Of a stretch of 64,000 bases of DNA, positions 9,630-21,212 are shown piece by piece. Position 1 is the first letter of the stretch. Each line of letters opens with the position of its first letter. The translations under genes were made by a program, and so were the position numbers. The DNA is from Globisporangium splendens (lineage: Eukaryota; Oomycota; Peronosporomycetes; Pythiales; Pythiaceae). The stretch spans positions 1-64,000 of the forward strand of contig VFIW01000008.1 of assembly GCA_006386115.1 (NCBI GenBank). Reading direction: 5' to 3'. A model generated the notes under the pieces. It worked only from the letters and a program-made list of their open reading frames with translations. It searched no databases and was not told the origin of the DNA.

Positions 9630-10529
9630 CGAACGGAGTGGCGCGATGAGGATGTCCAGGAGGGGGTAGTATTTAGGTATGCAAGTTGGTTCAGTTCATT
9701 TCGCAAGTATTTTGCATTTGGCAGGCCGATAGAGGTGGTGGAATACAGGCACAATCTGGCTGCAGTTGTTTGTTTCCTTTCGTTTTGCGTAGGATCGCGA
9801 CCTTTTGCAAGACGAATGCTGGCAATAGGCAGGTTCGACATGCATTCCAAGTGTACGGTATCCGGTTATTGCATTCATAGGGTGGAAGAAGAGTTGCACA
9901 CGCTGTTGGACCAACTGGCGAAGGCTCAAATTTTCGTCCCAAGAAGCCAGCGACGGTGGATGCGAAGTGGAAAGACACGTGGCGTGCTTCGATGGATGGG
10001 TGGAGGACGAGAGTGCGGTGTGTGACGAGTGCTGAAGAGAAGAAACAATCAAGCGAATCCTACCTCACAGCATGATCAATGTGGGCAGGGCGGAACTCAT
10101 ATTCGAACATGGTCTATCCCGTGGTTTTTGTTTTCAACACCTGCGTAATCCGAGTTCTCACGACAAAACACCGGACACTTGTCAAACCGCAATTGTCTCG
10201 CCATCATCACGAGCTGCATCACTTCAGAGCCCTCACAATCACAATCATCAGATGGTGCCACGAGCACAATCACTTCCACGTCTCTACACGTCACTTTGTC
10301 ACTCACCGCGTGAAAAACGATTTGCGTTTGTTTCGCAGAAAATGATCCCAGTTGATTCACACAGCAGTAGATCCAACGAAATAAATACCTTGATTTTTGT
10401 GTTTGTTTTTATGTGTACACGGCGGGGATACCGCGCCTACTCAACTACCTACGTACGTATAACCTATCGCTTTATATCGCCCATCCTTTCTGGGCCGAGC
10501 TGAGACGAACAAAACAAACCAAAGACAAC
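9630..10529. other. intergenic, nothing recognised
   Basis: This lies between the pseudokinase stop and the 3' end of the convergent MYB gene. It contains only short overlapping open frames without domains. The stretch at 10200-10350 is rich in CAC/ATC and looks like ordinary spacer. Confidence 0.4.
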
Positions 10530-11657
10530 TCACATGATACGCTGCCGCTTCAGCTCCAGCATCGCCGACGACGCCGCCGAGTCCTCCACCACGCACCAGT
10601 TCGCGCTAGAGTACCCCTCTTGCTGTTGACGTTCCGATCCGTCACTCGGCTGGCTGGTCGTCGTCTCCGTCGTGGACGACTCCTCTTGGTCCTCGCTTTT
10701 CTTCTCTTCGGTTGGTTTCTTCTTTGAAAATACGAAGCGGCGAAGCACACTCATGCCTTCTTCGTCCGTCTTCGGCTCATTTCGTCTCTTCCCGTTACCC
10801 GGACCTTTCAACACCGCACCTGGCAGCGAGCTCATTTCTTCCGCGAGCTCCCACACACCGTCGTCCTCGGGCATGTTGCGCAACAACTTTGCAAAATACC
10901 CGTACGCATGCGTGCGGACCTGGACAGCAGTCTTCGTCTGGACGAACGTTTGAATCTTTTTCCACTTACGACCGTAGCGGTTCAGACCCTCCATAAAACG
11001 CGCGTGTTCTTCCTCGGTCCATCGCTCGCGACGCTTGCTGGCTTCGCTGGTCTGGCTCACGGGGGAAGCAAGACCCATAGGGCTTTGCGCCTCCATCGTA
11101 CCGTATTCCACAGTCAGTGACGGACGCACATCTGCGTGCATGCTGATAGACTGTGGAGCGTACGATGTGTAGCTAGGCTGTGGAGGAACCGGAGGAGCAA
11201 CGACACCAGCAGGAACTGGAACTGGGAACGCTGGCGCCATCGCCTGCACACTCATCATTTCCACATCGCCTTGCTGTTGCTGCTGCTGATGGTCCACGTC
11301 GTCAGACTGGCTCACGATCTGCAACTGATTGGTGCGCGCAAGAATCTCGTGGAAGCTCGGAAGCGTCTTCGCTGGGGAATTGTTGCGACCAAACCACCCG
11401 CCAACCGTGTTGGTGAAGAACTGGAAGCGAGGCGCTGGAGGAGGCGGGGGGTTGCTCGGGATGATCACTGGCGCCGACGTCTTCCACATCGGCTGCGCTT
11501 GCTGCGCCAACGCGTGCGACGGAACGTGCAGCCGCGGGAGCTCCTGGAACGGGCGCTTCACAGCCGGCGCAGAGGTGGTGGTGGCGGTCATACTGAGCTG
11601 CTGCTGGTTGAATGGCGGTTGCTGCTGACGAATTTCCCCGAGCGTAAACCCGACCAT
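10530..11657 (-). CDS. MYB (SHAQKYF-like) transcription factor
   Basis: This is a 375-residue nuclear regulator candidate. The N-terminal 200 residues are low-complexity (Gln, Pro and Ser rich, with a run of six Gln). Residues about 209-262 form one MYB/SANT repeat: RERWTEEEHARFMEG, then YGRKWKKIQTFV and TKTAVQVRTHAYGYFAKLL. The THAYGYF end corresponds to the SHAQKYF class known from plant LHY/REVEILLE proteins and stramenopiles. The C-terminus is charged and Ser/Thr-rich. The open frame continues upstream to 11930, but that extension (IRHPPHRG, LASSRYARAA and so on) looks like translated leader. I take MVGFTLGEIRQQQ at 11657 as the start. No intron is needed. Confidence 0.82.
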   Translation of the reverse strand: MVGFTLGEIRQQQPPFNQQQLSMTATTTSAPAVKRPFQELPRLHVPSHALAQQAQPMWKTSAPVIIPSNPPPPPAPRFQFFTNTVGGWFGRNNSPAKTLPSFHEILARTNQLQIVSQSDDVDHQQQQQQGDVEMMSVQAMAPAFPVPVPAGVVAPPVPPQPSYTSYAPQSISMHADVRPSLTVEYGTMEAQSPMGLASPVSQTSEASKRRERWTEEEHARFMEGLNRYGRKWKKIQTFVQTKTAVQVRTHAYGYFAKLLRNMPEDDGVWELAEEMSSLPGAVLKGPGNGKRRNEPKTDEEGMSVLRRFVFSKKKPTEEKKSEDQEESSTTETTTSQPSDGSERQQQEGYSSANWCVVEDSAASSAMLELKRQRIM

Positions 11658-14600
11658 CCTGGCGTGCTGCTGATACGAAGGGGGGGGTGACTCAGAACGG
11701 GCGGGATTCTCTTGCGCTTGTGGACCTTGCAGAGAATTGCAAAATACTCGAGCATGCACACAGGCGGCGCGAGCGTATCTGCTCGAAGCGAGGAGGGATG
11801 GGGGAGGAAGGGAGCGAATAGGGGAGGCCTGGCCAGCGAGCGACAGAGCCAATTGCTGTTGGCTGCGAAAAACATACAAACCTCTATGGGGAGGGTGGCG
11901 GATGGGGAGACCCGCCTTTCTTTTTTCCAAGCGCTGTTGGCTCTCGCATTTCCATAGAAACCAAGGGAGGAATCACTCGAAACTGCACGGATGCCAGGTG
12001 CGACGGCAGCAGGGGTAGGGATCTCGCGCACACCCAGCCAATGTGACCGATTGAGCATTGCTTGAGGCGGCGGCGGCTCTTTTATGGATCGAGGCTCTTT
12101 TCTTTTCGTTCCAACCCGGCTGGAGAGAGAACGGGCAGCCTCTCTCTCTCTCTCTCTTCTGTTGTGGTTTTTTCATACAGTACAGCAGACAGCTGGAGCA
12201 CAATATGGGTTCTTGCCAGCAACAACACTGTGGCAAGCATTAAAGTTTCTCACACACACGCACGCTGCTGTCTGTGCCGGCTGAATTTAACAGTTTTATT
12301 TCGTCGAATGCCGTAATCTCGGTATTTTTTTGCGATACTCGGAAGTAAACAGAATTTTTTGCACTCGTGCGATACTCACCTTCGTCTTTTTGCCGAACCA
12401 GCTTCAAGCACGATTGCAACTTTGAGAGTTCCCCAGTTTTGTATTAATTCTTCGGGATAGATGGCTCGAAAGCATCGCATTTGGCAGGCTGCGAGTGACA
12501 AACCAGCAAGGTTGGCGGTAAAGAGTTGGCTCAAGACTCAATGCGTGTTCTACGTCTGCCCCTCTCTCTCTCTCCTCAAAACCGAGAGGAGCCTCTTGGC
12601 CACTCGCCAGCATAAGGTTTCGCAGTCCGAACTGTGAAACAAACGCACGCGAAGGAAAAAACGGAAGCGCTCGGTCCAGTCGCTCTGCAAACAGCGGTTG
12701 GCACGCCTGGTGGATCTTCTGACGCATTGCGAAACGCAGCAGCTGAAGCAGGGAAAGTCGGGACAGCGACAATCGAGATGCGCTGGTTTGGCGGGCGGCT
12801 GATGAAGTCGGGCTGGCGGCGATGCAAGTAATACGGAGGTGAACACGAGCGGTTTCCACCGTTTGGCTCAATTCGATCTTTGCGAGTGCAGCTCGCAATG
12901 TGACAGACTCACTTTAAGCTTGACAGTTGGGAACAAGCCTCCCCTGCCTGCAGAATACAGTGTAGGTCGGCGGCAGTTTTCCGACATACACTTGGTGCAG
13001 CAAACCCTTGCCTGTTTGCTCAAGCCAGAGAGATCACGCTGGCGCACGACAATGGAGTGATCATGCTTGTGCGATTTTCCGTCGAGATGGGCGCCACACA
13101 TGGCGTTGTGGCGATATGGTTCTTCCATTCTTCCATCTTTCGTCCATAATCAAACTCATAACAATTCATCGTTTCTTTGCGATCGCCGGCTGACACATAA
13201 AATGCTGTTTATTATTGCATGGACAGCTTTTCTTCAAAAACCTGAAAAGACGTTCGCGAATGCGATCAATCCAACATCATGACGCTTGGATGAACGAGCA
13301 AGACGTGGAGATCGAAGGTTGGGCCTGGATTTTATCAACGGGCCAAGTATCGATTTATTGGACCAACAGCACTCAGTCTTACAGCATCTCGCCATTTTGC
13401 AAATTCATTGACGCTGCGCTACAAGCACAGGGCGTCTTTGTTGCCAAATTATCGCACTCGATCCAATGAACCAAGAATGCTGAGTGGAGAAGCTGAATCA
13501 ACTAAGACAAGAAATCGTGGTGGGAGCGGCTATTAATAACAGAAAGCAAAAGAGCGCGAGCGCTTCCAGGGATCTGCAGCTGACTAGCAAGCAAAGCTTA
13601 GTGAGCCGCCCACAGCCAACAAAGTGCACTCCAGTGTTGCGAGATTCTCGAACGAGTATCACTGGTGCTAGGTGCAATGCCAAACTCATCAAGTTGAAAT
13701 CCAACCCTGCCGAGTTGTGTGCAACCTTGCTTTTGTAACCATAGCCAAAGAGTGTAAGAAAAAAGAATAGGCTTTGGATTGGCGGACCCTGACAGTAGCC
13801 AAGTGCAGAACGATGGTGCATCTCCATGCGAGAGCCAGCTCAAAGCGAGGAGGTGTTCCTCGTGAAAGTTTAAAACTTAGGTCTGCCCCTTGAAATTGAG
13901 GTGCAAACGATACTTAAAGAAGGACGGGAGCTTGGAAGAATCAATTGAGGAGACGAAAGCGGTAAGGTGCAAACCTCCGCAATGTTGATTGTGCATGCCC
14001 TCAACTTCTCACGTAAAACTCAGCACAATGCTGTACAGTACACTGCTGAAAGGGGGAACAACTGCCGAGCTCCTCCAGTCATTTGTGGTGTTTGTGCACG
14101 GGTGGACACCGTCTTGGACGGATAATCAGATCGATAGTGACGCCAAGAGCGTAAGCATTTCGTAAGGGAGAGAGATGCCTGCAATGTGGACAGACTCGAG
14201 TCACCAGTGCGCTTAATCGACATGCGATGCGAGTACTTTGCGGTATGAGAGCACAACGTTTTCGGTTTGTGTTCTCTGCACCACAAATCATGGCTCCTTT
14301 GCGAATCGAGCTTTCGGGGATTGAAGTAAGCCATGTCGATATGCTGCGATCCAAAAGATCTGAAAAGTGAGCTTGAAGCGGGGTGCGAGTCGGAGTGTTT
14401 GATTGTCTCGCCTCGGCAAGAAAAGACACTCATTTTACCATCACATCATCTTCTTCCTCTCTCGCTGAACTGACGTACGCACTGTGCTTTGGCACCCACT
14501 TCAAGGCGGGTGAAAATAATCCTCTCACACATTCTAGTATAAAATCAAGCAGTCAGAATCAATAATCTTATATATCACACAACTGAATCAAGTAGCTGAT

Positions 14601-15339
14601 ACGCTTCTTGTATTAAATTGAAGGGCGCAGGCTGGTTCCCTTGCAATTGGCCAAATTGGAGTTAAATCACCTCGTCAGTGAGTCCATGAGCGTATCGGGT
14701 GATTCTAGATGCCCTCAACGCCAGTCGTACCTCAATGCCGACAGTAGCCAGCCTACGGTTGCGTCTCCAGCCTGAATGATGCGCTCCATCTCCATGCAAT
14801 GGACATGCCGAAGCTCAAAGCCTGAACAAAAGGAGGTTGGCAAATGGCGATTTGCACTGTTTTGTGCAGGAGACCCCTTCACACTCCCTGCCATAATTGC
14901 CCTTCCCCTGTTCTCTCCTGCGGCACGCTGTACCTCCAGCTCTCACAAATGATCCCCTCGATAAAAGCGTATCATCCAGTCTTGTTTGCGCTTGCAAGTG
15001 TCCACATAAATAGATAACCTGTGAAAATACGGCACTGATACTAGATCGACAGTATGGTCAGCAGCGGCTGGCATGCTCTGCCAGCTCGGCGCTCATTGGC
15101 TGGAAATGCTTCTTTCTCGTCTGTACTGCATGTCGTCCCTTGTTTCGGAAATGTCCCGAATCGGATACGATCAGCGCGTCCCCCATACACCAAGCGTTTC
15201 TAGCAGTTTAAAGCAGGAGCTGTGCTGGCGAAAGCGGACGAGTGAGTGCTCGTGTGTGTGTGTGTGTGTGTGTGTGGCGGAGCTGCCCGTGCTGCTGCTG
15301 CGACTGCTGCTCAGTGCGACGAATCATTAGGAACTGAAG
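11658..15339. other. 3.7-kb gene-poor stretch
   Basis: No convincing gene was found on either strand. It contains a (TC)n run at about 12140-12156, mixed spacer, and a (GT)n microsatellite at 15252-15276. Open frames at 12404-12898 and 14020-14433 on the minus strand lack any domain, lack clear splice-linked partners and have skewed composition. I regard them as chance frames. Confidence 0.4.
15252..15276. repeat. (GT)n microsatellite
   Basis: About 12 GT dinucleotides lie some 65 bp upstream of the start codon of the gene at 15340, probably within its 5' leader or promoter. Confidence 0.9.
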
Positions 15340-16384
15340 ATGACGGCAGTGGTCCTTGCCCCTCCTACCTCGTCCGCTACTGCAGTGGACGTGGTCCCAT
15401 CGCCTTCCAGCAAAGCCAGCAACAGCAGCGCCGTCGCGAATGATGCCAACAGCAACCAGAACGTGGAGATGGTGCTGGCCGATGCAGAAGAGCGCATCGA
15501 TATCGCTGACAACGAGGAACAAAGTGAAAACAGCAACGAGCGCCAAGGGAACGCTGGTGCCGAGAGTAAGAACGAAACCCCAAGCGCATCGGCGACAAAG
15601 CGTGCTGCGACGTCTTCGGAGCCGCGACACAAGAAGCGCCCGCGCGTGTCGTTTGATCGCGCCGACATCGTGGAGTTTGAACCAACGATTTACACCACGA
15701 CAGTCACTTCTGGAGGCATCCCGGTACGTGAAGCGTGCAAGAGAGGTGGAGAAGAATGTGGAATAATTACGAATGTACGTGCTGCTTTTGTTAGGTTGGT
15801 ATGTCGTTTACCGAACGATCTCGCACTCGTCGGCGTCTGGACTCGTGGGAATTGGAGCGAACTGAGGCGTGAGTGCGGTTTTTGGATAATCTGATCGGGT
15901 TGGGAGCATTCTGACGTAGATTTTCTTCTGGACTGGTGTATTTTGTGCGTATTGGTTCAGTCGTGTGGGGCGTCAGAGCTACATGGAGGAAGGATACCTG
16001 GATCCAACGGAGCGCGAGACGATTTTGAACAAAACTGGATGCGATGAGCCAACGATGGTGGTCGTGGAAGCCGAGGTGAACCGCATCATCGCGCATCGCC
16101 GCGAGTCGAATGAGATTGATTTTGAATTTATGTATGGTCTGGGCGAGGTGGGCGATAGCTTAGTAGAAGAGGACGAGGACGAGGACGAGGTGACCAACCA
16201 AGAAGGCGACGAAGACGACGACGAGGAGGAAGAAGAAGAACAAGGTGACGATGAAGACAAAGAACCTCAAGAAGAAGAGCGCGGTGGCGGTGGGTTCTCG
16301 AGCGAAGAGGAGGAAGAAGATGGTGGCGACGAGGGGGTTGCAGATGGCAGTCGCAATGGCGCATCGGACCAAGCGCACCCATAG
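15340..16384 (+). CDS. conserved protein with PP1-docking-like RVSF motif
   Basis: Three exons (15340-15723, 15795-15868, 15961-16384) join in frame to 293 residues. Introns are 71 and 92 bp with GTACGT...TTAG and GTGAGT...CAG borders. The N-terminal 80 residues are Ala/Ser/Asn rich. A core follows: KKRPRVSFDRADIVEFEPT, a GGIPVGMS segment, RRLDSWELER and EEGYLDPTERE. The tail is extremely acidic (long Glu/Asp runs). KRPRVSF fits the RVxF consensus by which regulators bind protein phosphatase 1, so a PP1-regulator role is an inference from the motif only. I do not recognise the family by name. All three exons are needed to restore the core, which supports the splice model. Confidence 0.7.
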
Positions 16385-17644
16385 AAGGAGCAGCCGCTGT
16401 CCTGGCGAGGAAGAGCAGGGGGAAGCAGCCGTTGCTGTGTGGACGCACAGTCGGTGCGGCAGTCGTGCTGCTCTCATTTGATTTGTTTAGTTGTGTTGTT
16501 GTGCTTTATCTATATGCTGATCTTCCCGACACACCCGCCTTCCGTCGTTCTTCCTTCCATTTTCCCCCGCATTCTCATCGCATTTTTCAAACGCAAAGCG
16601 CACGCTCTGATTGGCCAGTTGTAGGAGGCATTTCATTGGCGAGTCAAAAAATAACATAATTTAGTAGAACGCTGGGTTGCATCTGTTGTGTGCACAATCT
16701 GCCATGCCCCCAAAATGCCTCGTTCTGCGTTTCCCAAGCTGCTGATGACGCGTGACAGTCTTGTACGATACGCTGTGACTTCCCTGTACGGCGCAAGAGA
16801 TTGGTTGGCGATCCTCGTCCGGGCGGAGGCGTCTTCGCGACGTTAAGAAGACAGACGATCCTTGGAGTTCTCGTTGAGCCTTGTGCCTCACGCGGGCAAT
16901 CTCATCAACACAGTCCAAAGAATCTCAAGAGAAGAGCGAAATCGACCGCAGCAGCAAAGTGAAAAGCGACGAGCTTAGCCTTACGACAATGCAACAAGAC
17001 CTCTGTGGTGGTCGCGGGCTTGGCTCCTTTGAAACACCTTCCAGAAACTGAGTCACACGACTACCAGCGATGCCATTTTGGAATTGCAGCCGCATTATCC
17101 CAATCGCATACATCTTATATGTGGGCTTGCTTTCCATCCATCACGTAGCGAGCATCTCCAAGCCATGGCGACCGTCGAGTCTTCTTCGAAGCTGGAGTTT
17201 TCGGCATCAAACGATTGGTATTGCCGTCAAAAGTGGCAAGTTAATGACCAAGGTTCAATGCAGCAGAATTACTCTCGCACAATAAATGTTGATACGTATT
17301 TGCAAATGACATGAAAGGTGGGGTCTGTTGTTTGCTCTGATACACAGCAAGAAGGCGGCTTGTTCAGATTACGCTCGAAACGCTTGAGAGTACCTACTCG
17401 CAGACTACTGTCTGTCTGGAAAGACAGGTTCTCCGGCTGCTAGTGCTGTCGATGCGTGCAAGCAGAGATGTGGAAGCAGCGAGATTCCTATGACCTTGCG
17501 CCTAAACATTAATGAGTGACCTTGTGAACGAAGAAAAACACGAAACTCATGACATTTATGGAATATTTTGTCCATAGGTATGCGGCGAAAGCAGATATCC
17601 AACCACAGTTTTTCTGGTAAGTTTGGGCTCGATTCTGTTTTCAC
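16385..17644. other. intergenic, CCAAT box only
   Basis: No gene is seen. GATTGGCC at 16609-16616 and a second ATTGGC about 20 bp later are CCAAT boxes without an obvious nearby start. Short open frames at 16925-17137 and 17070-17314 overlap on opposite strands and show no domain. Confidence 0.4.
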
Positions 17645-18916
17645 CTAGTACACGCGAGTGAACACCTTTGTCTCGACCTTAACGCCCGATTTGTTGTAGA
17701 TGTTGTATGTGATTGTCATGGTTCGTTGCGCGATATCCACTTCGTAGACGGCGTACCCGTAGTTGCGCGCGTAGTACACTTTCTCAGCTTTCGTGCCTGG
17801 CGAGGTCTCACCAAAGTCCACAGCGCGTCCGCCGCCGCCGATGAGCGAGTAGTCGATGTTATTCGCTCGGAGAAGCTGCATGTCGTGCTCGTGGCCGCAG
17901 ATGTACGCCTTGACTTTTGGGTTCGCCTTCCAGATGTTGTCGAGCTTCTGCATATTGCTGTCTGAGTTATCACCGCGTCCTCCCTGGGAGTAAATGTGAT
18001 AATGACCAAGTGCGAGCACAAACTCAGCCGTTGGATCCTGCACCTGGCTCGTCACCCACGTCAAGTCGTTCGCTGCGACCGTGATTGTGTCGGTGAATAC
18101 CATCTTCATTTTCTTTCCACTGGCTCCAACGACATCGACACTGAAGAACTCATCGGGCATAATCCAGTACTTGGCACCAGGTTTTGTGGATTTGGAGAAG
18201 TCAATTTGTGCTTGTGCGTTGCCGTAGTGGTCGTGATTGCCGAGGATCGAGAACCAGGGCACAGTCAGTTTGGTGCCGATCTGATAGCGGTTGTACCACG
18301 AGTTGGTCCACTGGGAGTCACTCGTGCTGCTCACCCCGAGCGTGTAGAAGTTGTCACCAGCGTTGAGCACAAAGTCAATGTTTGCACTCTCGGCCAGAAT
18401 TCCGTCACGCACAGCATTTATCGCACTCGTCGCTGTTTTCTCCCCCCAGTCGCCGATGCCGACGAAGCGAATCTTCTCCGAGTTACAGCTCAGGGTCAGT
18501 GACTGCGTGTTGGTGGCATTGACGGTCAGTGTGCATCGGCTGGCTTGCACCGCTTGATTCGCGGTGGTCGTAATAGCAGCGGTAGTAGCAGCAGACTTCT
18601 CGGTTGGGGAAGCGACAAGTGGCACGTTGTACGCGATCGCAAGCTCTTCGACAGCCTTCTCAAATCCGGCCTTCTGCTCAGCGGTTCCCGTGGTCAGTAC
18701 TTTGAAGAACGACGCGAGCTTCTCAACCGCCTTGTCGAATCCTTCGACTCGAGTGGGCTCGTTTGCAATCCCGTTGGTTTGGATGCCGTACGTGCTGCCT
18801 CGAAAGGTGTTGGATGCTTGGGGTAGAGTTGACACTGGGGCATCAGCTGATGCTGTCGTGAGAGTCGTGGCGGCGAGCAAGATAACGAATCGGCAAAGCA
18901 CATTCGATCTCGTCAT
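17645..18916 (-). CDS. secreted purple acid phosphatase (ACP5-like)
   Basis: This is a 423-residue single-exon protein. Residues 1-23 form a signal peptide (hydrophobic VILLAATTL core, cleavage near TASA). A helical spacer leads to a metallophosphoesterase domain from about 150. The full set of metal ligand motifs is present: GDWG 155-158, GDNFY 187-191, GNHD 226-229, GHYH 304-307 and GHEH 341-344. This order is that of tartrate-resistant (type 5) purple acid phosphatases, which hydrolyse phosphate monoesters with a two-metal centre. It is likely exported to scavenge phosphate. The frame is open further upstream to 19096, but an oomycete initiator plus flanking element sits at 18966-18981, inside that extension, so ATG 18916 is the start. 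Confidence 0.92.
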   Translation of the reverse strand: MTRSNVLCRFVILLAATTLTTASADAPVSTLPQASNTFRGSTYGIQTNGIANEPTRVEGFDKAVEKLASFFKVLTTGTAEQKAGFEKAVEELAIAYNVPLVASPTEKSAATTAAITTTANQAVQASRCTLTVNATNTQSLTLSCNSEKIRFVGIGDWGEKTATSAINAVRDGILAESANIDFVLNAGDNFYTLGVSSTSDSQWTNSWYNRYQIGTKLTVPWFSILGNHDHYGNAQAQIDFSKSTKPGAKYWIMPDEFFSVDVVGASGKKMKMVFTDTITVAANDLTWVTSQVQDPTAEFVLALGHYHIYSQGGRGDNSDSNMQKLDNIWKANPKVKAYICGHEHDMQLLRANNIDYSLIGGGGRAVDFGETSPGTKAEKVYYARNYGYAVYEVDIAQRTMTITYNIYNKSGVKVETKVFTRVY

Positions 18917-18965
18917 GGTGTTGGTTTGGTCCTGAATCAACTCGGAGTGGTTTGTGCAGACAAGC

Positions 18966-18981
18966 GCAAATTGAGAAATGA
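18966..18981 (-). promoter_or_regulatory. oomycete Inr + FPR core promoter
   Basis: Read on the minus strand this is TCATTTCTCAATTTGC. It joins an initiator (YCAYTYY) to a flanking promoter region (CAATTTGC), the combined element known at oomycete transcription starts. It lies 50-65 nt before the acid phosphatase ATG. Confidence 0.85.
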
Positions 18982-19925
18982 GACCAACGGAACGAGGAAA
19001 GCTCGCTGAAGCTACGACAGTGCTGGTGCTCTCTTCCGTTGACAGTGGATGCAATCGCGTGCGAAGGACGAGAAGAGCACAGGACATGACGAACACGTTG
19101 GGGACGCACCTTTTCGAAAAGCACCAGATTCAGTGCACAGTGGGACAATGAGCGAGCGAACTCAGATTAAGCAGAATCTTAGCTCTGGTTACAACACGTC
19201 AGCTTGAACTTTCCAAAGTCATCGCCATGGTGATCAATCTGGTCAAAGCGATTGGACACTGCCGAAAGTCAACCGAGCTACGTTGCACAGATGTGGAGAT
19301 GGACTGCGAATACGCTCTGAACATTGGATGGATCATCAATGGGTTTGCATCAACCTGTGCCTGGGATCGGCGGAATCTGGAACGATTCGCTGGCTGGATT
19401 GAGGTGGTCTAAACAGCATAGATGCGAGAATCTCGGATCATGTTCTACCGAACGGAGCAAACGCGGTGCGCTCTTGTCCAGCCAGCCGTTGTCTTGATGA
19501 GCGTGACTGTCTGGCTCACCTTTACTCGCTTTCCACCGAATGGGCAGGCTGACCCTGGTAGACTTTGGAAGGCAGGCAATCAATTCAAGATAGTGAGGGG
19601 GGCGTGGAAATGAGGGAGTTGCATTCTTGACGCAGAATCAGAAAGCGTTTTTGAACGCATTCGTTGGCACCATGAGAAGGGAGTCAACAGCAAGTGAAGC
19701 TACATCGCTTGTACGAGCACCTTGTCAAAGAAATAGAAGTCCGGACCACCAAATGGTTCGTTTCTATTCTATTTCTGTTTCTATTCCGTCGTTTCTAACG
19801 CACCTCTCGATCTTTGTGTGGTTTAGTCGCGTGTTGTCGCTGACGGATCCGAACGTTGGCGCCGAAGCAAACGCCGCGTCTTCTTCATTCGTCCAGACCA
19901 CGAAGCAGCAGCAGCTACATACAGT
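18982..19925. other. intergenic between divergent genes
   Basis: This is the shared upstream region of the acid phosphatase (minus) and the OB-fold gene (plus). A 61-codon frame at 19227 and others lack any domain. A pyrimidine-rich stretch at about 19757-19800 precedes the OB-fold gene and may be its core promoter. Confidence 0.4.
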
Positions 19926-20534
19926 ATGGCAGCAGCGACCGACAGCACCAAGAAGCTGCGACGCGCGACGTGTGCGTGATGCTCCGCGTTGAGCACAGTG
20001 GGCATGTGGCGTGTTCTGACTGATGTGCTCGTGTTGTGATTGCAGATGTCAAGGTGAAGGACTTAGCACCAGGTTCCCAGGGGCACAATCTCGTACTCAA
20101 GGTTGCGTCGATTGCACCGACAGTGGAAAAGAAGCGATACGATGGCAGCACGTCGCGGATCGCAGAGGCCGTGCTTGGCGATGAAACCGGATGCGTCACA
20201 TTCACCGCAAGAAATGGTACGCAAGGTGTTTGTAGCCTGGTTGCTGCCGCTGGATGAGCAAACCTGATTGACTATGGTATCGCCTTCTTGTGCGCGTGGA
20301 CATTCAGACCAGATTGATTTACTGGAGGAGGGCGCCGTGCTAGTCGTGCGCAATAGCAATGCCGATATCTTCAATGGGTTCATGCGTCTAAATGTGACAC
20401 AATGGGGCAAGCTGTCCAAGCACCCCGACGGGATCGCATCGACGCCGAAGGCACCAGCGAAAGTGAACACCGAGAACAACGTGTCGGCAGTGGAGTACGA
20501 GCTCGTGACGGTTGAAGATACAGCTGACGAATGA
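19926..20534 (+). CDS. OB-fold nucleic-acid-binding protein (plant At4g28440-like)
   Basis: Three exons (19926-19971, 20046-20216, 20308-20534) give 147 residues. Introns are 74 and 91 bp. The product reads through an OB-fold: VKVKDLAPGSQGHNLVLKV, then RIAEAVLGDETGCVTFTARN joined by splicing to DQIDLLEEGAVLVVRN, then GFMRLNVTQWGKL and a VEYELV end. This order of phrases is that of the small plant/protist OB-fold family related to SOSS-B single-strand binding proteins. Single-stranded DNA or RNA binding is expected. The splice at ARN-DQ restores a highly conserved strand, which fixes the second intron. The first exon is short and its start is less certain. Confidence 0.85.
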
Positions 20535-20774
20535 GGCGATTAAATAGTACAGTACCGCGACGTCAGCGAGATTGACCAAACGAAAAGACGAGAAACAACC
20601 AACCGAACGAATACACGAGCCGAAGGCGCCAGTCGGAGCTTGAAGCCGTAGGAAGAATGCGGATTCAGCACCTTCCGTGGCAGAGTCTACTGTTTAGATC
20701 TACATAATGGACACTTTTTGCGTGGCACGCTTGGGCTGAAATACCGAACATGAGGTTTGCTTCTCATATCCACA

Positions 20775-20866
20775 GGCTCGCGCTTTGCTCTCCTCGTGCG
20801 TGCTTGGCTCCTCTCGTGCGTGCTCTGCTCCTCTCGTGCGTGCTTTGCTCTCCTTGTGCTTGTTCC
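20775..20866. repeat. short degenerate tandem repeat (CTCGTGCGTGCT)
   Basis: Four imperfect units built on GCTCCTCTCGTGCGTGCT, period about 24 bp, lie in the spacer between the OB-fold gene and eS17. No coding role is apparent. Confidence 0.7.
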
Positions 20867-21101
20867 CCATGTTGCGTCTTCAACTCGCCTTTTCCAGCAG
20901 TCGCTCATCGAGTTTATTATACGCGCGTCACACTGAAATAGTAAACCGCTACCCTGTTTTGGCAATTCACAACACTATATTAGTAGCTGTGTAATGTAAC
21001 TTCTCCATTGGTTTTCCGCATATAGGATTTAGTATGGTAGATATTTGACTACTGCCTGAACACCATAGTGTGCTACTGGAGTAATAAACTGTAGGTCGCG
21101 T

Positions 21102-21112
21102 GATTGGCTGGC
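21102..21112 (-). promoter_or_regulatory. CCAAT box upstream of eS17
   Basis: GATTGGCTGGC (CCAAT on the minus strand) lies 81 bp before the eS17 initiator, a normal spacing for an NF-Y/CCAAT-type site. Confidence 0.55.
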
Positions 21113-21182
21113 GGAATGGATGGTGCGAACGAGAAGCGAGTGCTGTTGGCTTGCTGCGGCATCCGCTCGCGCGAAAATGGAG

Positions 21183-21189
21183 TCATTCC
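21183..21189 (+). promoter_or_regulatory. initiator (TCATTCC) of eS17
   Basis: TCATTCC matches the oomycete initiator YCAYTYY. It is 24 nt before the eS17 ATG, giving a very short leader as is usual in oomycete housekeeping genes. Confidence 0.8.
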
Positions 21190-21212
21190 AACTAATCAAT
21201 TAGAAAGAGACA

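Noticed and set aside
12404..14433. Minus-strand frames of 110-164 codons in the gene-poor stretch
   Set aside because: No domains, no splice-linked partner exons, and overlapping frames in other phases. No evidence for a gene.
15252..15276. (GT)n run considered as a Z-DNA or regulatory element
   Set aside because: It is a simple microsatellite with no accompanying signal. It is recorded only as a repeat.
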